64,000 nucleotides of DNA. It comes from Kaistella montana. GTDB taxonomy: Bacteria > Bacteroidota > Bacteroidia > Flavobacteriales > Weeksellaceae. This document shows, one piece after another, positions 53,936-64,000 of this stretch; the first letter of the stretch is position 1; each line of letters begins with the position of its first letter. A program made the position numbers and the translations under genes. The stretch lies in the NCBI RefSeq assembly GCF_024436175.1, contig NZ_JANFQP010000001.1, positions 992,001 through 1,056,000 of the forward strand, in the 5' to 3' direction. The notes under the pieces were generated by a model, which did no database searches, was not told where the DNA came from, and saw only the letters and a list, made by a program, of their open reading frames with translations.

Positions 53936-54988
53936 TTAATCAATCTTTTTTACGACCGCTTTTTCAGCTTCTTTTCGGCTTCCGTCGAAACCATCAACAC
54001 CACTTACGGTTGTATATTTTAAGACATATTTTTTACCTGGATTCAGCATGTTGTAAACACTTTGACACATTAAAGTCGCTTCGTGAAAACCACATAAAAT
54101 AAGTTTCAATTTACCTGGATAAGTATTAATATCACCAATCGCATAAAGCCCTGGAATATTGGTTTGATAATCCAACGCATTGTTCACCACGATGGCATTT
54201 TTCTCAATTTCTAATCCCCAGTTTGCAATATCTCCCAATTTTGGGGTTAATCCGAATAGCGGAATGAAATAATCGGTTTCCAGATCGAATGTTTCACCTT
54301 CTTTTTCGATGGTGATCGATGCTACTTTATCTTCTCCTTTAATCCCTGTAACTTCCGCGGGGGTCATCATTCGTATTTTTCCTTGGTCTTTTAGAGCCTG
54401 AACTTTTTCCACAGAATCTAAAGCGCCACGGAATTCATTTCTTCGGTGAACTAAAGTTACTTCACTGGCAATATCAGCCAAGAAAATACTCCAATCCAAT
54501 GCAGAATCGCCTCCACCTGCGATGACTACTTTTTTGTTTCGGAAATGTTCGGGTTCTTTGATGAAATATTCAACACCCTTTTCTTCGTAATCGGCAATAT
54601 TCTCGATGGTTGGTTTTCTTGGTTCAAAAGTTCCCAATCCGCCTGCAATTGCTACAGCTTTTGCACGGTGAACAGTACCTTTGTTCGTTACTACTTCAAA
54701 AGTGCCATCTTCGAGTTTATTTAAAGTTTGAGCTGTTTCCCCTAAAGTAAATCCTGGTTGAAATTGCTTAATTTGTTCCATTAAATTATTTACCAATTCG
54801 CCTGCATTCACTGAAGGAAATCCCGGAATATCAAAAATAGGTTTTTTCGGATACAACTCTGTTAGTTGTCCACCAGGCTGCGGTAAAGCATCAATCAAGT
54901 GGCATTTCATCTTTAGCAAACCTGCTTCAAAAACTGCGAAAAGCCCGGTAGGTCCGGCTCCTATGATCAATATATCGGTTGTAATCAT
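53936..54988 (-). CDS. Ferredoxin-NADP+ reductase (thioredoxin reductase-like)
   Basis: The 350 residues have the FAD motif IIGAGPTGLFA at the N-terminus and the NADP motif VIAGGGDSALDWS at about 155. The C-terminal ALYAIGDINTYPGKLKLI block lies at about 275. No CxxC redox pair is present between the domains, so it is not a thioredoxin reductase but the TrxR-like ferredoxin-NADP reductase type. The adjacent 2Fe-2S ferredoxin gene supports this and suggests NADPH-driven electron supply. Confidence 0.92.
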   Translation of the reverse strand: MITTDILIIGAGPTGLFAVFEAGLLKMKCHLIDALPQPGGQLTELYPKKPIFDIPGFPSVNAGELVNNLMEQIKQFQPGFTLGETAQTLNKLEDGTFEVVTNKGTVHRAKAVAIAGGLGTFEPRKPTIENIADYEEKGVEYFIKEPEHFRNKKVVIAGGGDSALDWSIFLADIASEVTLVHRRNEFRGALDSVEKVQALKDQGKIRMMTPAEVTGIKGEDKVASITIEKEGETFDLETDYFIPLFGLTPKLGDIANWGLEIEKNAIVVNNALDYQTNIPGLYAIGDINTYPGKLKLILCGFHEATLMCQSVYNMLNPGKKYVLKYTTVSGVDGFDGSRKEAEKAVVKKID

Positions 54989-55131
54989 TGATAATTTTTT
55001 TTAAAAATAGTTGCACAAATTTAAGAAAAATAAAAGAACAGCGACTTGCATACTAGTGACAAATATCATTTTAAATACCTATCAAATCAATGTTTTATAT
55101 TTGTGGCAAATTTTTTGCAAAACAGATGACT

Positions 55132-55899
55132 ATGAAAAATTTTTTAATTGCATTGGCTATTATGTTTTTTAGTTTGGGGTACGCTCAAAAGCTAGATAAT
55201 ATTCAATCTGGTGAAGTTTTAAATTACAGAATCCATTACGGGCTTTTAAATGCAGGTACCGCTACTCTTACTACCTTAAAAACCACTTACAAAGGGCAAC
55301 CGCACTTTTATGTAAAAGGTTATGGAAAAACCACAGGAGCAGTTCGGGCTTTCTTCAAATTGGAAGATCACTACGAAAGCTTCATCAATTACAACACGGG
55401 ATTGCCAAGTTTTTATGTAAGAAATGTACAGGAAGGCGGTTATACGCAACATTTCGAGACGGTTTTCAATCACAGCAACCAAACATTAATTTTAACTGAT
55501 AAAGAAAAAAATAATTCCCGCGTGGAAAAATCGGTTAAAGGCGTGCAGGATATGCTTTCTGCATTCTATTACCTTAGAAGTATGGAGCCAGGTGAACTGA
55601 AAATTGGAAGTGTAAAAAAACTGAACGTATGGATTGATGACGAAATGTTTCCCTTCCAAATCAAAGTGGTAGGATCTGAAAACATTAGAACAAAATTCGG
55701 AACTATTAACGCTTTGAAAATTGTACCACAAGTAATGAGCGGGCGAGTTTTCAAGGATAAAGAAGGCGTAACTTTGTGGGTGAGCAACGACAAAAACTAC
55801 ATTCCTTTGGCTATAAAAGCTGAACTCGCAGTCGGTTCTTTGAAAGCCAGCATCGATTCTTTAAAAAATGTAAAATATCCGCTGAGTTTTAAAAAATAA
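55132..55899 (+). CDS. DUF3108 domain exported protein
   Basis: I chose the start at 55132 (MKNFLIALAIMFFSLG) over an ATG 42 bases upstream, since a -7 element TATATTTG lies at 55096-55103 between them. The signal peptide ends near GYAQ. The remainder is a DUF3108 domain: beta-strand repeats (GEVLNYRIHYGLLNAGTATL and YVKGYGKTTGAVRAFFKLED, residues about 25-80). It has periplasmic lipocalin-like character. Function is unknown. Confidence 0.88.
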   Translation: MKNFLIALAIMFFSLGYAQKLDNIQSGEVLNYRIHYGLLNAGTATLTTLKTTYKGQPHFYVKGYGKTTGAVRAFFKLEDHYESFINYNTGLPSFYVRNVQEGGYTQHFETVFNHSNQTLILTDKEKNNSRVEKSVKGVQDMLSAFYYLRSMEPGELKIGSVKKLNVWIDDEMFPFQIKVVGSENIRTKFGTINALKIVPQVMSGRVFKDKEGVTLWVSNDKNYIPLAIKAELAVGSLKASIDSLKNVKYPLSFKK

Positions 55900-56022
55900 T
55901 TAAATTTTAAAAAATCTTTATACAGAAACGGCCAATGGTCGTTTTTTTTATGCCTTTAAAAAAATAATTAAACACGATGTAACAAAACACTAACAATACT
56001 TGTCTTATCCATAAAACAACCT

Positions 56023-58449
56023 ATGAACTCAAAAACTGCTATAGCTATTCTATTGCTCTGTTCCATCACGCTCTTTTCGCAGAAATTAGAAAGTGATAGC
56101 ATTTCTAGAAAAAAAATCACGGCTTTAAAGATTGATAAATCTCCGAAAATCGATGGAATTTTGGATGAAGAAGTCTGGCAAAATGCTCAAATTGCTAAAA
56201 ACTTTATTGAACGCCGTCCCAATAACGGAAAACCTGTTCCTGAGGAATTTCAAACCGAAGTAAAAGTTTTATATGATGATACCGGAATTTATTTCGGGGC
56301 AACTATGCACGAATCCGAACCTGGAAAAATTGCACGCGAACTTACCGAAAGAGACAATATTGAAAACGACGATATTTTCGGCGTTGTTCTGAACGGATAC
56401 AATGACCATCAGCAAAGTCTTGAATTTCTGGTTTTGCCAACCGGCGTTCAATACGATGCAAAAATCACCAATGATATGGGCGAAGATAGCAGCTGGAGTG
56501 CTATTTGGTTTTCGGCAGTAAAAATTAATGAGAAAAATTGGGTAGTAGAAATGAAGATTCCCTATTCTGAGTTGCGTTTTCCGAAGAAAGAAGTGCAGGA
56601 ATGGGGAATCAATCTTTTAAGACTCGTGAACAGAACCAGCACAATGTACGATTGGAATTTCGTAGACAATAAAAAAGGCTCTTACATGCTCTACGACGGT
56701 ATTCTGAAAAGCATTGAAAATATTAATCCGCCTACTCGGCTTTCTTTTTTACCCTATTTTTCAACGTATTTGAATCATTATAACGGGGAAACAACTACCA
56801 ATTTCAATGGAGGTATGGATGTGAAATATGGAATTAATGATGCTTTCACATTAGATCTTACGCTGATTCCAGATTTCGGGCAAGCATCTTTCGACAAATC
56901 CGTATTGAATTTATCTCCTTTCGAAGTACAGTTCCAAGAACAACGCTCATTTTTCACCGAAGGCACCGAACTTTTCAGCAAAGGCGATTTGTTTTACTCC
57001 AGAAGAGTTGGTGGAAATCCTTCGAGATTTCCCACAACAAGCAATGAGGAAGAAATCGTAGAAAACCCCGAAAAAGTAAAACTTTTTAATGCCGTAAAAA
57101 TTTCCGGAAGAACCAACAAAGGTCTGGGAATAGGCTTTTTCAATGCGATCACGGAAAAGATGAACGCAGAAATCCGAAACATCAACACCGGAGAAATTCG
57201 ACAGGAAGTTACCGAACCATGGGCGAATTATAATGTGATGGTTTTGGATCAAAGATTTAGAGGAAATTCTTCCGTTTCATTAGTTAATACCAATGTTACT
57301 AGAGACGGCGATTTCCGCGATGCGAATGTTACTGCGTTGCTTTTTGACATTAGAAACAAAAAAAATACTTACCAATATTTCGGAGGAACAAAAGGTAGTT
57401 TCGTGATGGAAAACGGCACTAAATTCGGGAATGAAACTTCGCTCGGTTTCGATAAAGTTTCCGGGGAAAACCGCTTTGGAGCCAACTATTTCATGAGAAC
57501 CGATAAATATGACATTGGAGATTTGGGATATTACGACCGTACCAATTTCCAGTCTTTTCAGGCCAATTATTCTTACCGATATCTGCAGCCAAAAGGAAAT
57601 TTGAACAATTTATTTTACAGTCTTCAAGTAACCCATCGACGACGATTGGATCAGGATCTTTTCAATCAGTTCATCATTCATAATAGTTTTGAAACCACCA
57701 ATAAGAAATTTTTTGGCTTGGGCGGTGGCTTAATGATTTTACCCTTTGGCGAAAATGATATTTATGAACCTAGAACACAAGGAAAATATCTGAAAATTCC
57801 GGCGATGATTAATCCTTGGATTTACATCGATACCGACAGCAGAAAAAAACTGAGGCTGAATACCTATATCGATTATTATGCATATAACCAGAAAGGCCGC
57901 TACCAACTGAATTATCAAATCAGTCCGAGCTATAAACTCTCTGATAAAATGAGAATATATTACACCGCCAATATCAATTATATCAATAATGATGAGGGTT
58001 TTGTTGGCAAAAATGAAAACGATATTTTCATCGGAAGAAGAAACCGATTTACGCTGGAAAATTCATTAACTTCACAATATACTTTCAATAATACCATGGC
58101 AGTGAATCTCGCATTTAGACATTATTTATCGGAAGTTACTTATAAAAGTTTCCATACCCTAAATAATGACGGAACTACTATACAAACAAATCTCTTCACC
58201 GAAAACCCCGATGGAACCTTCAATTCATGGAATGTCGATTTGCGATTTTCGTGGTGGTTTGCTCCGGGTAGCCAACTTACTTTTCTTTACAGAAATGCCG
58301 TTGGAAACTACCTACAGGAATCAGGAATTGGAATTAAAGAAAATTTCAACCGATTATTCCGAGAACCAATCGCCAATAATATTTCGCTGAAACTCACCTA
58401 TTACATCGATTATAACCAAGCGAAATATTGGTTTAAAAGAAAAAGCTAA
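56023..58449 (+). CDS. DUF5916 outer-membrane protein with CBM9-like domain
   Basis: The 808 residues start with a signal peptide (ending LFSQ). A carbohydrate-binding family 9-like domain (about 35-215: KIDGILDEEVWQNA, IYFGATMHES) follows, then a DUF5916 region with beta-barrel character. Its end RKS follows an aromatic-rich strand (YIDYNQAKYWF). These proteins are common in Bacteroidota next to genes for polymer use, but their role is unproven. An outer-membrane location fits the alternating pattern of the last 500 residues. Confidence 0.9.
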   Translation: MNSKTAIAILLLCSITLFSQKLESDSISRKKITALKIDKSPKIDGILDEEVWQNAQIAKNFIERRPNNGKPVPEEFQTEVKVLYDDTGIYFGATMHESEPGKIARELTERDNIENDDIFGVVLNGYNDHQQSLEFLVLPTGVQYDAKITNDMGEDSSWSAIWFSAVKINEKNWVVEMKIPYSELRFPKKEVQEWGINLLRLVNRTSTMYDWNFVDNKKGSYMLYDGILKSIENINPPTRLSFLPYFSTYLNHYNGETTTNFNGGMDVKYGINDAFTLDLTLIPDFGQASFDKSVLNLSPFEVQFQEQRSFFTEGTELFSKGDLFYSRRVGGNPSRFPTTSNEEEIVENPEKVKLFNAVKISGRTNKGLGIGFFNAITEKMNAEIRNINTGEIRQEVTEPWANYNVMVLDQRFRGNSSVSLVNTNVTRDGDFRDANVTALLFDIRNKKNTYQYFGGTKGSFVMENGTKFGNETSLGFDKVSGENRFGANYFMRTDKYDIGDLGYYDRTNFQSFQANYSYRYLQPKGNLNNLFYSLQVTHRRRLDQDLFNQFIIHNSFETTNKKFFGLGGGLMILPFGENDIYEPRTQGKYLKIPAMINPWIYIDTDSRKKLRLNTYIDYYAYNQKGRYQLNYQISPSYKLSDKMRIYYTANINYINNDEGFVGKNENDIFIGRRNRFTLENSLTSQYTFNNTMAVNLAFRHYLSEVTYKSFHTLNNDGTTIQTNLFTENPDGTFNSWNVDLRFSWWFAPGSQLTFLYRNAVGNYLQESGIGIKENFNRLFREPIANNISLKLTYYIDYNQAKYWFKRKS

Positions 58450-58491
58450 AAAAAAGACCGTTTCAATCTTCCTGAAACGGTCTTTTTTTTA
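58449..58491. terminator. Bidirectional terminator between DUF5916 and pheS genes
   Basis: AAAGACCGTTTCA / TGAAACGGTCTTT with a seven-base loop and flanking A and T runs. Confidence 0.9.
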
Positions 58492-58505
58492 TATTTAAAG
58501 AAAAA

Positions 58506-59516
58506 TTAAAGCGATTTAAACTGCTCCAACATTCTCTTATCATTCTCGAAGAACATTCGGATGTCGCTCATTTGATAAAGCAACATTACGATTCGTTCAA
58601 TTCCCATCCCGAAAGCATACCCGGAATATTTATCCGCATCGATGTTAACGTTTTTCAAAACCGCTGGATCTACCATTCCGCAACCCATAATTTCGAGCCA
58701 ACCGGTTCCTTTGGTAATTCTATAATCGGTTTCCGAATTCAATCCCCAATACACATCCACTTCCGCACTTGGCTCTGTGAATGGGAAATAAGAAGGTCTC
58801 ATACGAATTTTCGATTTCCCGAAAAGTTCAGTCGTGAAAAACTGAATGGTTTGTTTTAAATCAGCAAAGCTCACATTTTCATCGATGTACAAACCTTCAA
58901 TTTGGTGGAAAATACAGTGCGAACGCGAAGAAATCGCTTCATTTCTGAACACTCTACCAGGCGAAAGAATTCGCATTGGTGGCTGGTTTTCTTCCATATA
59001 TCGAATTTGCACCGAAGAAGTGTGGGTTCTTAGCAAAACATCAGGATTGGTTTCGATGAAGAAAGTATCCTGCATGTCTCTCGCCGGGTGATATTCCGGA
59101 AGGTTCAGCGCGGTGAAATTATGCCAATCATCTTCAATTTCCGGTCCGTCTGCAACGGCAAAACCGATGGATTTGAAGATTTCAATGATTTTATTTTTCA
59201 CCAAATTAATCGGATGGCGTGTACCGAGATCAGCTGAATATCCAGGTCTCGTCAAATCTTCTTTTTCAAGAATCAGGTTAGATGAAGATGCATTTTTCAG
59301 GGAATCAAGCTTTGCCTCAACCGCTTGTTTCAGCGTATTGATTTTTTGCCCGAATTCCTTTTTCTGATCATTGGGAACATCCTTAAATTGGGCAAAAATA
59401 TCATTTAAGATTCCTTTTTTGCCATTGTATTTAATTCGGAATTGCTCAATTTCATCTTTATTCGTCGTGTTGAAATTGCCAACCTCAACCAATAATTCAT
59501 CAATCTTTTCTAACAT
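58506..59516 (-). CDS. pheS: Phenylalanine-tRNA ligase alpha subunit
   Basis: This is the catalytic subunit of the alpha2-beta2 synthetase that charges tRNA(Phe). At 336 residues it has the class II core: motif 1 region ([10 protein letters not shown]), motif 2 ([20 protein letters not shown], in residues about 190-209) and motif 3 ([14 protein letters not shown]). The N-terminal coiled coil is present. pheT is not adjacent. A TATTTTTG -7 element lies on the coding strand at 59537-59544. Confidence 0.96.
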   Translation of the reverse strand: MLEKIDELLVEVGNFNTTNKDEIEQFRIKYNGKKGILNDIFAQFKDVPNDQKKEFGQKINTLKQAVEAKLDSLKNASSSNLILEKEDLTRPGYSADLGTRHPINLVKNKIIEIFKSIGFAVADGPEIEDDWHNFTALNLPEYHPARDMQDTFFIETNPDVLLRTHTSSVQIRYMEENQPPMRILSPGRVFRNEAISSRSHCIFHQIEGLYIDENVSFADLKQTIQFFTTELFGKSKIRMRPSYFPFTEPSAEVDVYWGLNSETDYRITKGTGWLEIMGCGMVDPAVLKNVNIDADKYSGYAFGMGIERIVMLLYQMSDIRMFFENDKRMLEQFKSL

Positions 59517-59620
59517 CTTTAATATTTAGTAAGGTGCAAAAATACAATTTTTCAATGTAAATTTAAGGGTAAAATCACTGCTAAATTCTGCGAATGATAT
59601 ATTTTTATCAGAATAAAATC

Positions 59621-60196
59621 TTAATTCTTTAGAAAATCAAGAAACAATTCGATGGCTTTTTTTCTGTGGCTGATTGCATTTTTGTCTTCAGGTTTCATCT
59701 CTGCAAAGGTAATTTCATGATGATCAGGAATAAAAATCGGATCATAACCAAATCCTTTATCACCACGAATTTCTTGAGTTAAATTCCCATAAACTCTACC
59801 TTCAAAATAATGAGTTCCATCGCCATCGACAAGACACATTACTGTGACAAAATAAGCTTTTCTGTTGTTTTCGTCTTTCATTTCATCCAGAACTTTGGCC
59901 ATGTTTTTTGCAAAATCATGATTTCCGGCATATCGCGCGGAGTAAATTCCTGGTCTTCCGTCCAAAGCTTCAACTACCAATCCGGAATCGTCTCCCAGAC
60001 TTGGTTTTCCGGTTTTTTCGAAGCAATATTTGGCTTTAATTAAAGCATTTTCGTGAAAGGTATTTCCGTCTTCTATAATTTCGTCGTGCAAATCGTAATC
60101 TGCTAAAGAAGTTACATTGAAATCGTTTCCTAAAATCTGCTGAATTTCTTCTTTTTTGTGCTGATTATGCGTTGCAATAAGGATTTCCTGGCTCAT
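59621..60196 (-). CDS. rdgB: Non-canonical purine NTP pyrophosphatase RdgB/HAM1
   Basis: This enzyme removes dITP and XTP from the nucleotide pool. The 191 residues contain the start motif ATHNQHKKEEI (SGNxxK-type), catalytic DDSGLVVEALDGRPGIYSAR (residues about 68-87), the conserved GFGYDPIF and the C-terminal SHRKKAI. The gene follows the CPBP protease gene by 15 bases. Confidence 0.96.
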   Translation of the reverse strand: MSQEILIATHNQHKKEEIQQILGNDFNVTSLADYDLHDEIIEDGNTFHENALIKAKYCFEKTGKPSLGDDSGLVVEALDGRPGIYSARYAGNHDFAKNMAKVLDEMKDENNRKAYFVTVMCLVDGDGTHYFEGRVYGNLTQEIRGDKGFGYDPIFIPDHHEITFAEMKPEDKNAISHRKKAIELFLDFLKN

Positions 60197-60211
60197 AAAT
60201 ATCTTTTGGAA

Positions 60212-61048
60212 TCAATAATTTTCAGAATAATGTACTCTGTATTTTCTGGTAAATAAATAATAAAAAACGGCAAATAAAACAATCCCGACGATTAAAATAA
60301 TCCATTCGGAAACTTTAAAAGCCTCTGCAAAACTTTCTGTATTTCCATAAAAAATAAGAAACGAAGAACACAGATTATTGAAGGCGTGCAACAAAATCGG
60401 CAAAAGCAAAGACTTGGTTTTATAGTACACAAATCCCAAAATACACCCCAACAACACTGCGCCTACAAACTGCCACGGATTGCCGTGAACAAGCCCAAAA
60501 ACCACTGCTGAAATCGCAATCGCTGTAATCGGTTTCGTACCTTTATTGATGAGTCCTTTCTGAATAATTCCACGAAAAACAATTTCCTCGAAAATGGGCG
60601 CCATAATCACGGCCATCACAATCAGGGTGGCTTTATCATTGGTCATTTGCTCCATCATTTTCGAAAAATAGGCGTAATATTCTCCGAAAAATGGTCCGCT
60701 AATCGGAATTTGTGCGGTGATGAATTCTGCGATCAACATCATTCCCAACATCATCGGAAAAATCAAAAGATAAGTCCCGAAATTGGTTGGCGAAAAATTG
60801 AAATTGAGTTTCCTACCGGTTTGCGGACGCGCCACGAAATAATCGAAAGCAAAAATAGCCCCCAAAAATCCTGCTGCATTAATGATCAATAAATAAAAAT
60901 CCTGATATTGGAAATTATCTTTAAAAACCATCATCGAAAAAACGTTGAGAACCGCGATCACTGAAGTTCCGACAATCATTCCTGCGACCAATGCAAACGC
61001 GCCTTTCCAATTGAAAATGTATTTTTTTCGCAAGCTATCTTTTTCCAT
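60212..61048 (-). CDS. CPBP family intramembrane glutamic protease
   Basis: The 278 residues have about eight membrane segments. The ABI/CAAX-protease motifs are EExxxR (FEEIVFRGII, around 155), FxxxH (FGLVHGNPW) and HAFNN. These glutamate/histidine residues form the active site. Bacterial members process prenylated-like or signal peptides; the substrate here is unknown. CAAATATA at 61065-61072 gives a TATATTTG -7 element on the coding strand, just before the start. Confidence 0.9.
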   Translation of the reverse strand: MEKDSLRKKYIFNWKGAFALVAGMIVGTSVIAVLNVFSMMVFKDNFQYQDFYLLIINAAGFLGAIFAFDYFVARPQTGRKLNFNFSPTNFGTYLLIFPMMLGMMLIAEFITAQIPISGPFFGEYYAYFSKMMEQMTNDKATLIVMAVIMAPIFEEIVFRGIIQKGLINKGTKPITAIAISAVVFGLVHGNPWQFVGAVLLGCILGFVYYKTKSLLLPILLHAFNNLCSSFLIFYGNTESFAEAFKVSEWIILIVGIVLFAVFYYLFTRKYRVHYSENY

Positions 61049-61166
61049 TGAAATTTAGTTTCAACAAATATAGGGCAAAAAGATAAAAACAAGAATCTGC
61101 ACGCGGAAAAAACTTCGTTTTCATTTTCCATAAAAAAACACGATTTTTGCACATTCAAATACAATT

Positions 61167-62765
61167 ATGTCAGAACTCATCAAAGAAATAGAAAGACGGA
61201 AAACCTTCGGGATCATCTCTCACCCGGATGCCGGTAAAACGACTTTAACGGAAAAACTCCTTCTTTTCGGAGGCGCGATTCAGGAAGCAGGTGCCGTAAA
61301 ATCCAACAAAATTAAAAAAGGAGCCACTTCCGATTTTATGGAAATCGAAAGACAGAGAGGGATTTCTGTGGCGACTTCGGTTTTGGCTTTTGAATACCGA
61401 AATCATAAAATCAACATTCTCGATACACCTGGTCACAAAGATTTTGCAGAAGACACCTATCGAACTTTAACCGCGGTAGATTCAGTAATCGTGGTAATCG
61501 ACGTTGCAAAAGGGGTCGAGGAACAAACTGAAAAACTTGTTCAGGTTTGTAGGATGCGAAACATTCCGATGCTCGTTTTCATCAATAAACTCGATCGTGA
61601 AGGAAAAGATGCGTTTGATCTTTTGGATGAAGTAGAACAAAAATTAGGGTTAACAGTTTGTCCGCTTTCGTTGCCAATTGGGATGGGAGGCGATTTTCAG
61701 GGAATTTATAATATCTGGGAAAATAACATTCAACTCTTTTTAGAAGAGAAAAAACAAAAAGTTGGTGAAGCGATTAAGTTTGATGACATTAATGACACCA
61801 AAATCGATGAAGTAATCGGTGCAAAAGCTGCTGCAACTTTGAGAGAAGAACTCGAATTGGTGCAATCGGTTTATCCGGAATTTAACCGTGAAGATTATAT
61901 GAAAGGTGATTTGCAGCCAGTTTTCTTTGGTTCTGCTTTAAATAATTTCGGAGTTCGAGAATTATTGGATGCCTTCATCGACATCGCGCCAATGCCACAA
62001 CCAAAAGAAAGCGAAACCCGTTTGGTAAAACCCGAAGAAAAGGATTTCACAGGATTTGTTTTCAAAATCCATGCGAATATGGATCCGAAACACCGCGACC
62101 GTTTGGCTTTCGTGAAAATCGTTTCCGGAACTTTTAAAAGAAATGAAAATTATTTATTAGTAAGAGACAATAAAAAAATGAAATTCTCTTCTCCAAACGC
62201 CTTTTTTGCGGATAAAAAAGAAGTTGTTGACGAAAGTTTCCCGGGAGATATTGTAGGACTTCACGATACCGGAAATTTCCGAATTGGCGATACTTTGACG
62301 GCCGGAGAAAAAATTAATTTCAAAGGAATTCCTAGTTTTTCACCGGAACATTTCCGATATATCAACAATGATGATCCGTTGAAAGCAAAACAACTTGCGA
62401 AAGGAATCGATCAGTTGATGGATGAAGGAGTGGCGCAGCTTTTCACGCTAGAAATGAACAACAGAAAAATCATCGGAACGGTAGGCGCGTTGCAATATGA
62501 AGTGATCCAGTACCGTTTGGAGCATGAATATGGTGCGAAATGTACCTACGAACCACTTTCCATTCACAAAGCGTGTTGGATTGAAGCGGACGAAAAATCC
62601 GAAGAATTCAAGGAATTTGCGAGGTTAAAACAGCGTTTTATGGCGAGAGACAAATACGGCCAACTGGTATTTTTGGCAGATTCTTCGTTTACCATTCACA
62701 TGACTCAAGAAAAATTCCCGATCGTAAAACTGCATTTCATTAGTGAATTTAGAAACAAACAATAA
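61167..62765 (+). CDS. prfC: Peptide chain release factor 3
   Basis: RF3 is a GTPase that removes RF1 and RF2 after translation termination. The 532 residues have G1 SHPDAGKTT (residues about 17-25), switch region GISVATSV, G3 DTPGHKDF, G4 NKLDREG, and the RF3-type domains 2 and 3 after about 290. Length is that of the family. It starts on the opposite strand from the CPBP gene, 118 bases away. Confidence 0.96.
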   Translation: MSELIKEIERRKTFGIISHPDAGKTTLTEKLLLFGGAIQEAGAVKSNKIKKGATSDFMEIERQRGISVATSVLAFEYRNHKINILDTPGHKDFAEDTYRTLTAVDSVIVVIDVAKGVEEQTEKLVQVCRMRNIPMLVFINKLDREGKDAFDLLDEVEQKLGLTVCPLSLPIGMGGDFQGIYNIWENNIQLFLEEKKQKVGEAIKFDDINDTKIDEVIGAKAAATLREELELVQSVYPEFNREDYMKGDLQPVFFGSALNNFGVRELLDAFIDIAPMPQPKESETRLVKPEEKDFTGFVFKIHANMDPKHRDRLAFVKIVSGTFKRNENYLLVRDNKKMKFSSPNAFFADKKEVVDESFPGDIVGLHDTGNFRIGDTLTAGEKINFKGIPSFSPEHFRYINNDDPLKAKQLAKGIDQLMDEGVAQLFTLEMNNRKIIGTVGALQYEVIQYRLEHEYGAKCTYEPLSIHKACWIEADEKSEEFKEFARLKQRFMARDKYGQLVFLADSSFTIHMTQEKFPIVKLHFISEFRNKQ

Positions 62766-62772
62766 TCAAAAC

Positions 62773-62805
62773 CTAAATCTTCAGTTCATCTGAAGATTTT
62801 TTTTG
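62773..62805 (+). terminator. Rho-independent terminator after prfC
   Basis: AAATCTTCAG / CTGAAGATTT closes a six-base loop and is followed by T8. Confidence 0.85.
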
Positions 62806-62920
62806 TAAATAACTTGTAAAATGATTTGCAAAACATTCATTTACAACAAATTAAAGAATTTCACTATTTTTAAGGAATACTATTTGATTCTACTCCACTG
62901 TTTTTAATTTAAAATCAACC

Positions 62921-64000
62921 ATGAAGAAAATATTTCTTTCCGTTTTCGTTGCAGGCGCATTAATTTCTTGCGACAAAAACACGATTCAGCAAACCACCGA
63001 CAGCATCAAACAAGCCGATAGTTTGTTGACCAAAGCCAACGATGGCATCAAAACTTTGGATTCGATTTCGAAAACCATCAACGATTCCAACGGAATTGCC
63101 AAAAAAGTCATCATTCCGGAAATTGAAAAGCAAAAGAAATCCATTGACAGCACGATAAAATCCGGAAGTTGGCAAATCGATTCCATTAATAAAGAAATCG
63201 AAAAAATCACCAAAAATGTGAAAGTAGGAACTGAAGTAGTAAAAACTTTAGATTCCGCAAATCGCTCTTTAGAAAAAGGAGAAAACGCCATTTCTGTTCT
63301 GACAAAAACCGCCGACAAAATCCTTCAACAAACGAAATCTCAACCGAAAACCACTGAAAATCCGGCTCCGAATTCATCTTCTCAAAACCAAAATAATTCG
63401 GTAACAACTTCTCCGGAAAAGGAAATTTCACCTTTGGTAAAAACTGCAAGACTGGAAATTCAGGTAGAAAATATTGAGGAAGCTAAAGCTTTATTAAAAC
63501 AAAAAATCAGAGAAAACAATGCCGATTTGATCACAGAAAATTTCAGTCAAAATGAAGGAATTATGCGGGAATACATTACGACAAAAGTTCCACTTCAATA
63601 TTTTGATGGTTTGGTTTCTGACATTTCCTCGCAAGTGGGCGATGTGAAATCAAAAAGTACCGAAACTGAAGGCAATGATAGGATCGCTTCGCAAATGTGT
63701 GACGTCGAAATCACTTTATTACAGAACGAAAATATTGCCGGAACAACCCTTCCCGACGAGAAAGTTGAGGAAGACCCGAACAGTTTCAGCGGAGCTTTTA
63801 TGAAAGGTTTCAAAGTTTTGGGTGATGGTTTGCTTTTTCTACTTCCGTTTTGGCCAATTTTCTTAATTGCAGGAATTGTTTGGTATTTTGTAGCGAAAAG
63901 AAATAAGAAAAAACGCGAAGAAGAATTCCAAAGACAATTGGCTTTAGAAAAAGAGAAAATAAAAGCTGCGGAAGTTGCAAAATCGACGATACAAGAAACG
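62921..64000 (+). CDS. DUF4349 lipoprotein, 3' end outside window
   Basis: The frame is open to the last base (360 codons visible). The start MKKIFLSVFVAGALISCDKN has a lipobox with Cys at 17, so the protein is lipid-anchored. Residues about 20-130 form a long coiled coil. DUF4349 spans about 170-265 (KTARLEIQVENIEEAKALL, YITTKVPLQYFD). A membrane helix lies at about 300-323 and is followed by a charged coiled tail. Function is unknown; the topology suggests a periplasmic link to the membrane. Confidence 0.88.
   Translation, partial: MKKIFLSVFVAGALISCDKNTIQQTTDSIKQADSLLTKANDGIKTLDSISKTINDSNGIAKKVIIPEIEKQKKSIDSTIKSGSWQIDSINKEIEKITKNVKVGTEVVKTLDSANRSLEKGENAISVLTKTADKILQQTKSQPKTTENPAPNSSSQNQNNSVTTSPEKEISPLVKTARLEIQVENIEEAKALLKQKIRENNADLITENFSQNEGIMREYITTKVPLQYFDGLVSDISSQVGDVKSKSTETEGNDRIASQMCDVEITLLQNENIAGTTLPDEKVEEDPNSFSGAFMKGFKVLGDGLLFLLPFWPIFLIAGIVWYFVAKRNKKKREEEFQRQLALEKEKIKAAEVAKSTIQET

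Noticed and set aside
1-64000. CRISPR arrays, rRNA and tRNA genes
   Set aside because: No regularly spaced short direct repeats, no ribosomal RNA sequence and no cloverleaf with conserved TTCGA arm were found by eye. A tRNA scan would be decisive.

Overview
The window is a stretch of low-GC chromosome from a member of the Bacteroidota, most likely a flavobacterium of the Chryseobacterium/Kaistella group (Weeksellaceae). Three kinds of evidence point there: promoters of the TTTG-N19-TAnnTTTG type, Sec signal peptides plus a type IX secretion C-terminal domain, and the gene families present (TonB-dependent receptor, DUF5916, CPBP protease, single Rel). The family placement comes from resemblance, not from a search.

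Positions 1-28,000 are an accessory region. At the left edge is a defence-type cluster: a type ISP-like restriction-modification enzyme cut by the window edge, a membrane coiled-coil protein of unknown function, and a DUF262/DUF1524 (GmrSD-like) protein. A DNA-damage group follows: umuD-umuC, a secreted thermonuclease, an SRAP protein and two small unknown genes, then a secreted phospholipase-D-fold enzyme. Positions 13,100-16,400 hold unknown and secreted proteins, including a retropepsin-like aspartyl protease. Positions 16,690-17,950 are noncoding and carry three diverged copies of a hairpin repeat. Positions 18,000-20,640 carry small phage-like genes (DUF6943-like, DUF5675, two short membrane proteins, an unknown 267-residue protein), followed by an intracellular nuclease.

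Positions 21,390-27,840 are the most unusual part. Genes sit in cassette-like units. Two units are bounded by matched 10-bp terminal inverted repeats that start with GTTAGC, and each is preceded by a large multi-hairpin element. The two elements share one fold but differ in sequence. An IS110-family element has inserted at one cassette end, and its probable bridge-RNA region contains a 9-base match to that junction.

Positions 28,000-64,000 are ordinary core chromosome. They include cell-wall and signalling genes (histidine kinases, dacB), the stringent-response enzyme rel, nhaA, rlmH, a HipA-like kinase with DUF3037, a TonB receptor, the UvrD/PcrA helicase, a cold-shock protein, secG, a four-gene surface-polysaccharide cluster, recR, pepD, a ferredoxin with its reductase, pheS, rdgB, prfC, and a DUF4349 lipoprotein cut by the right edge. 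Many convergent gene pairs here are separated by bidirectional hairpin terminators. No rRNA, tRNA or CRISPR array was seen.
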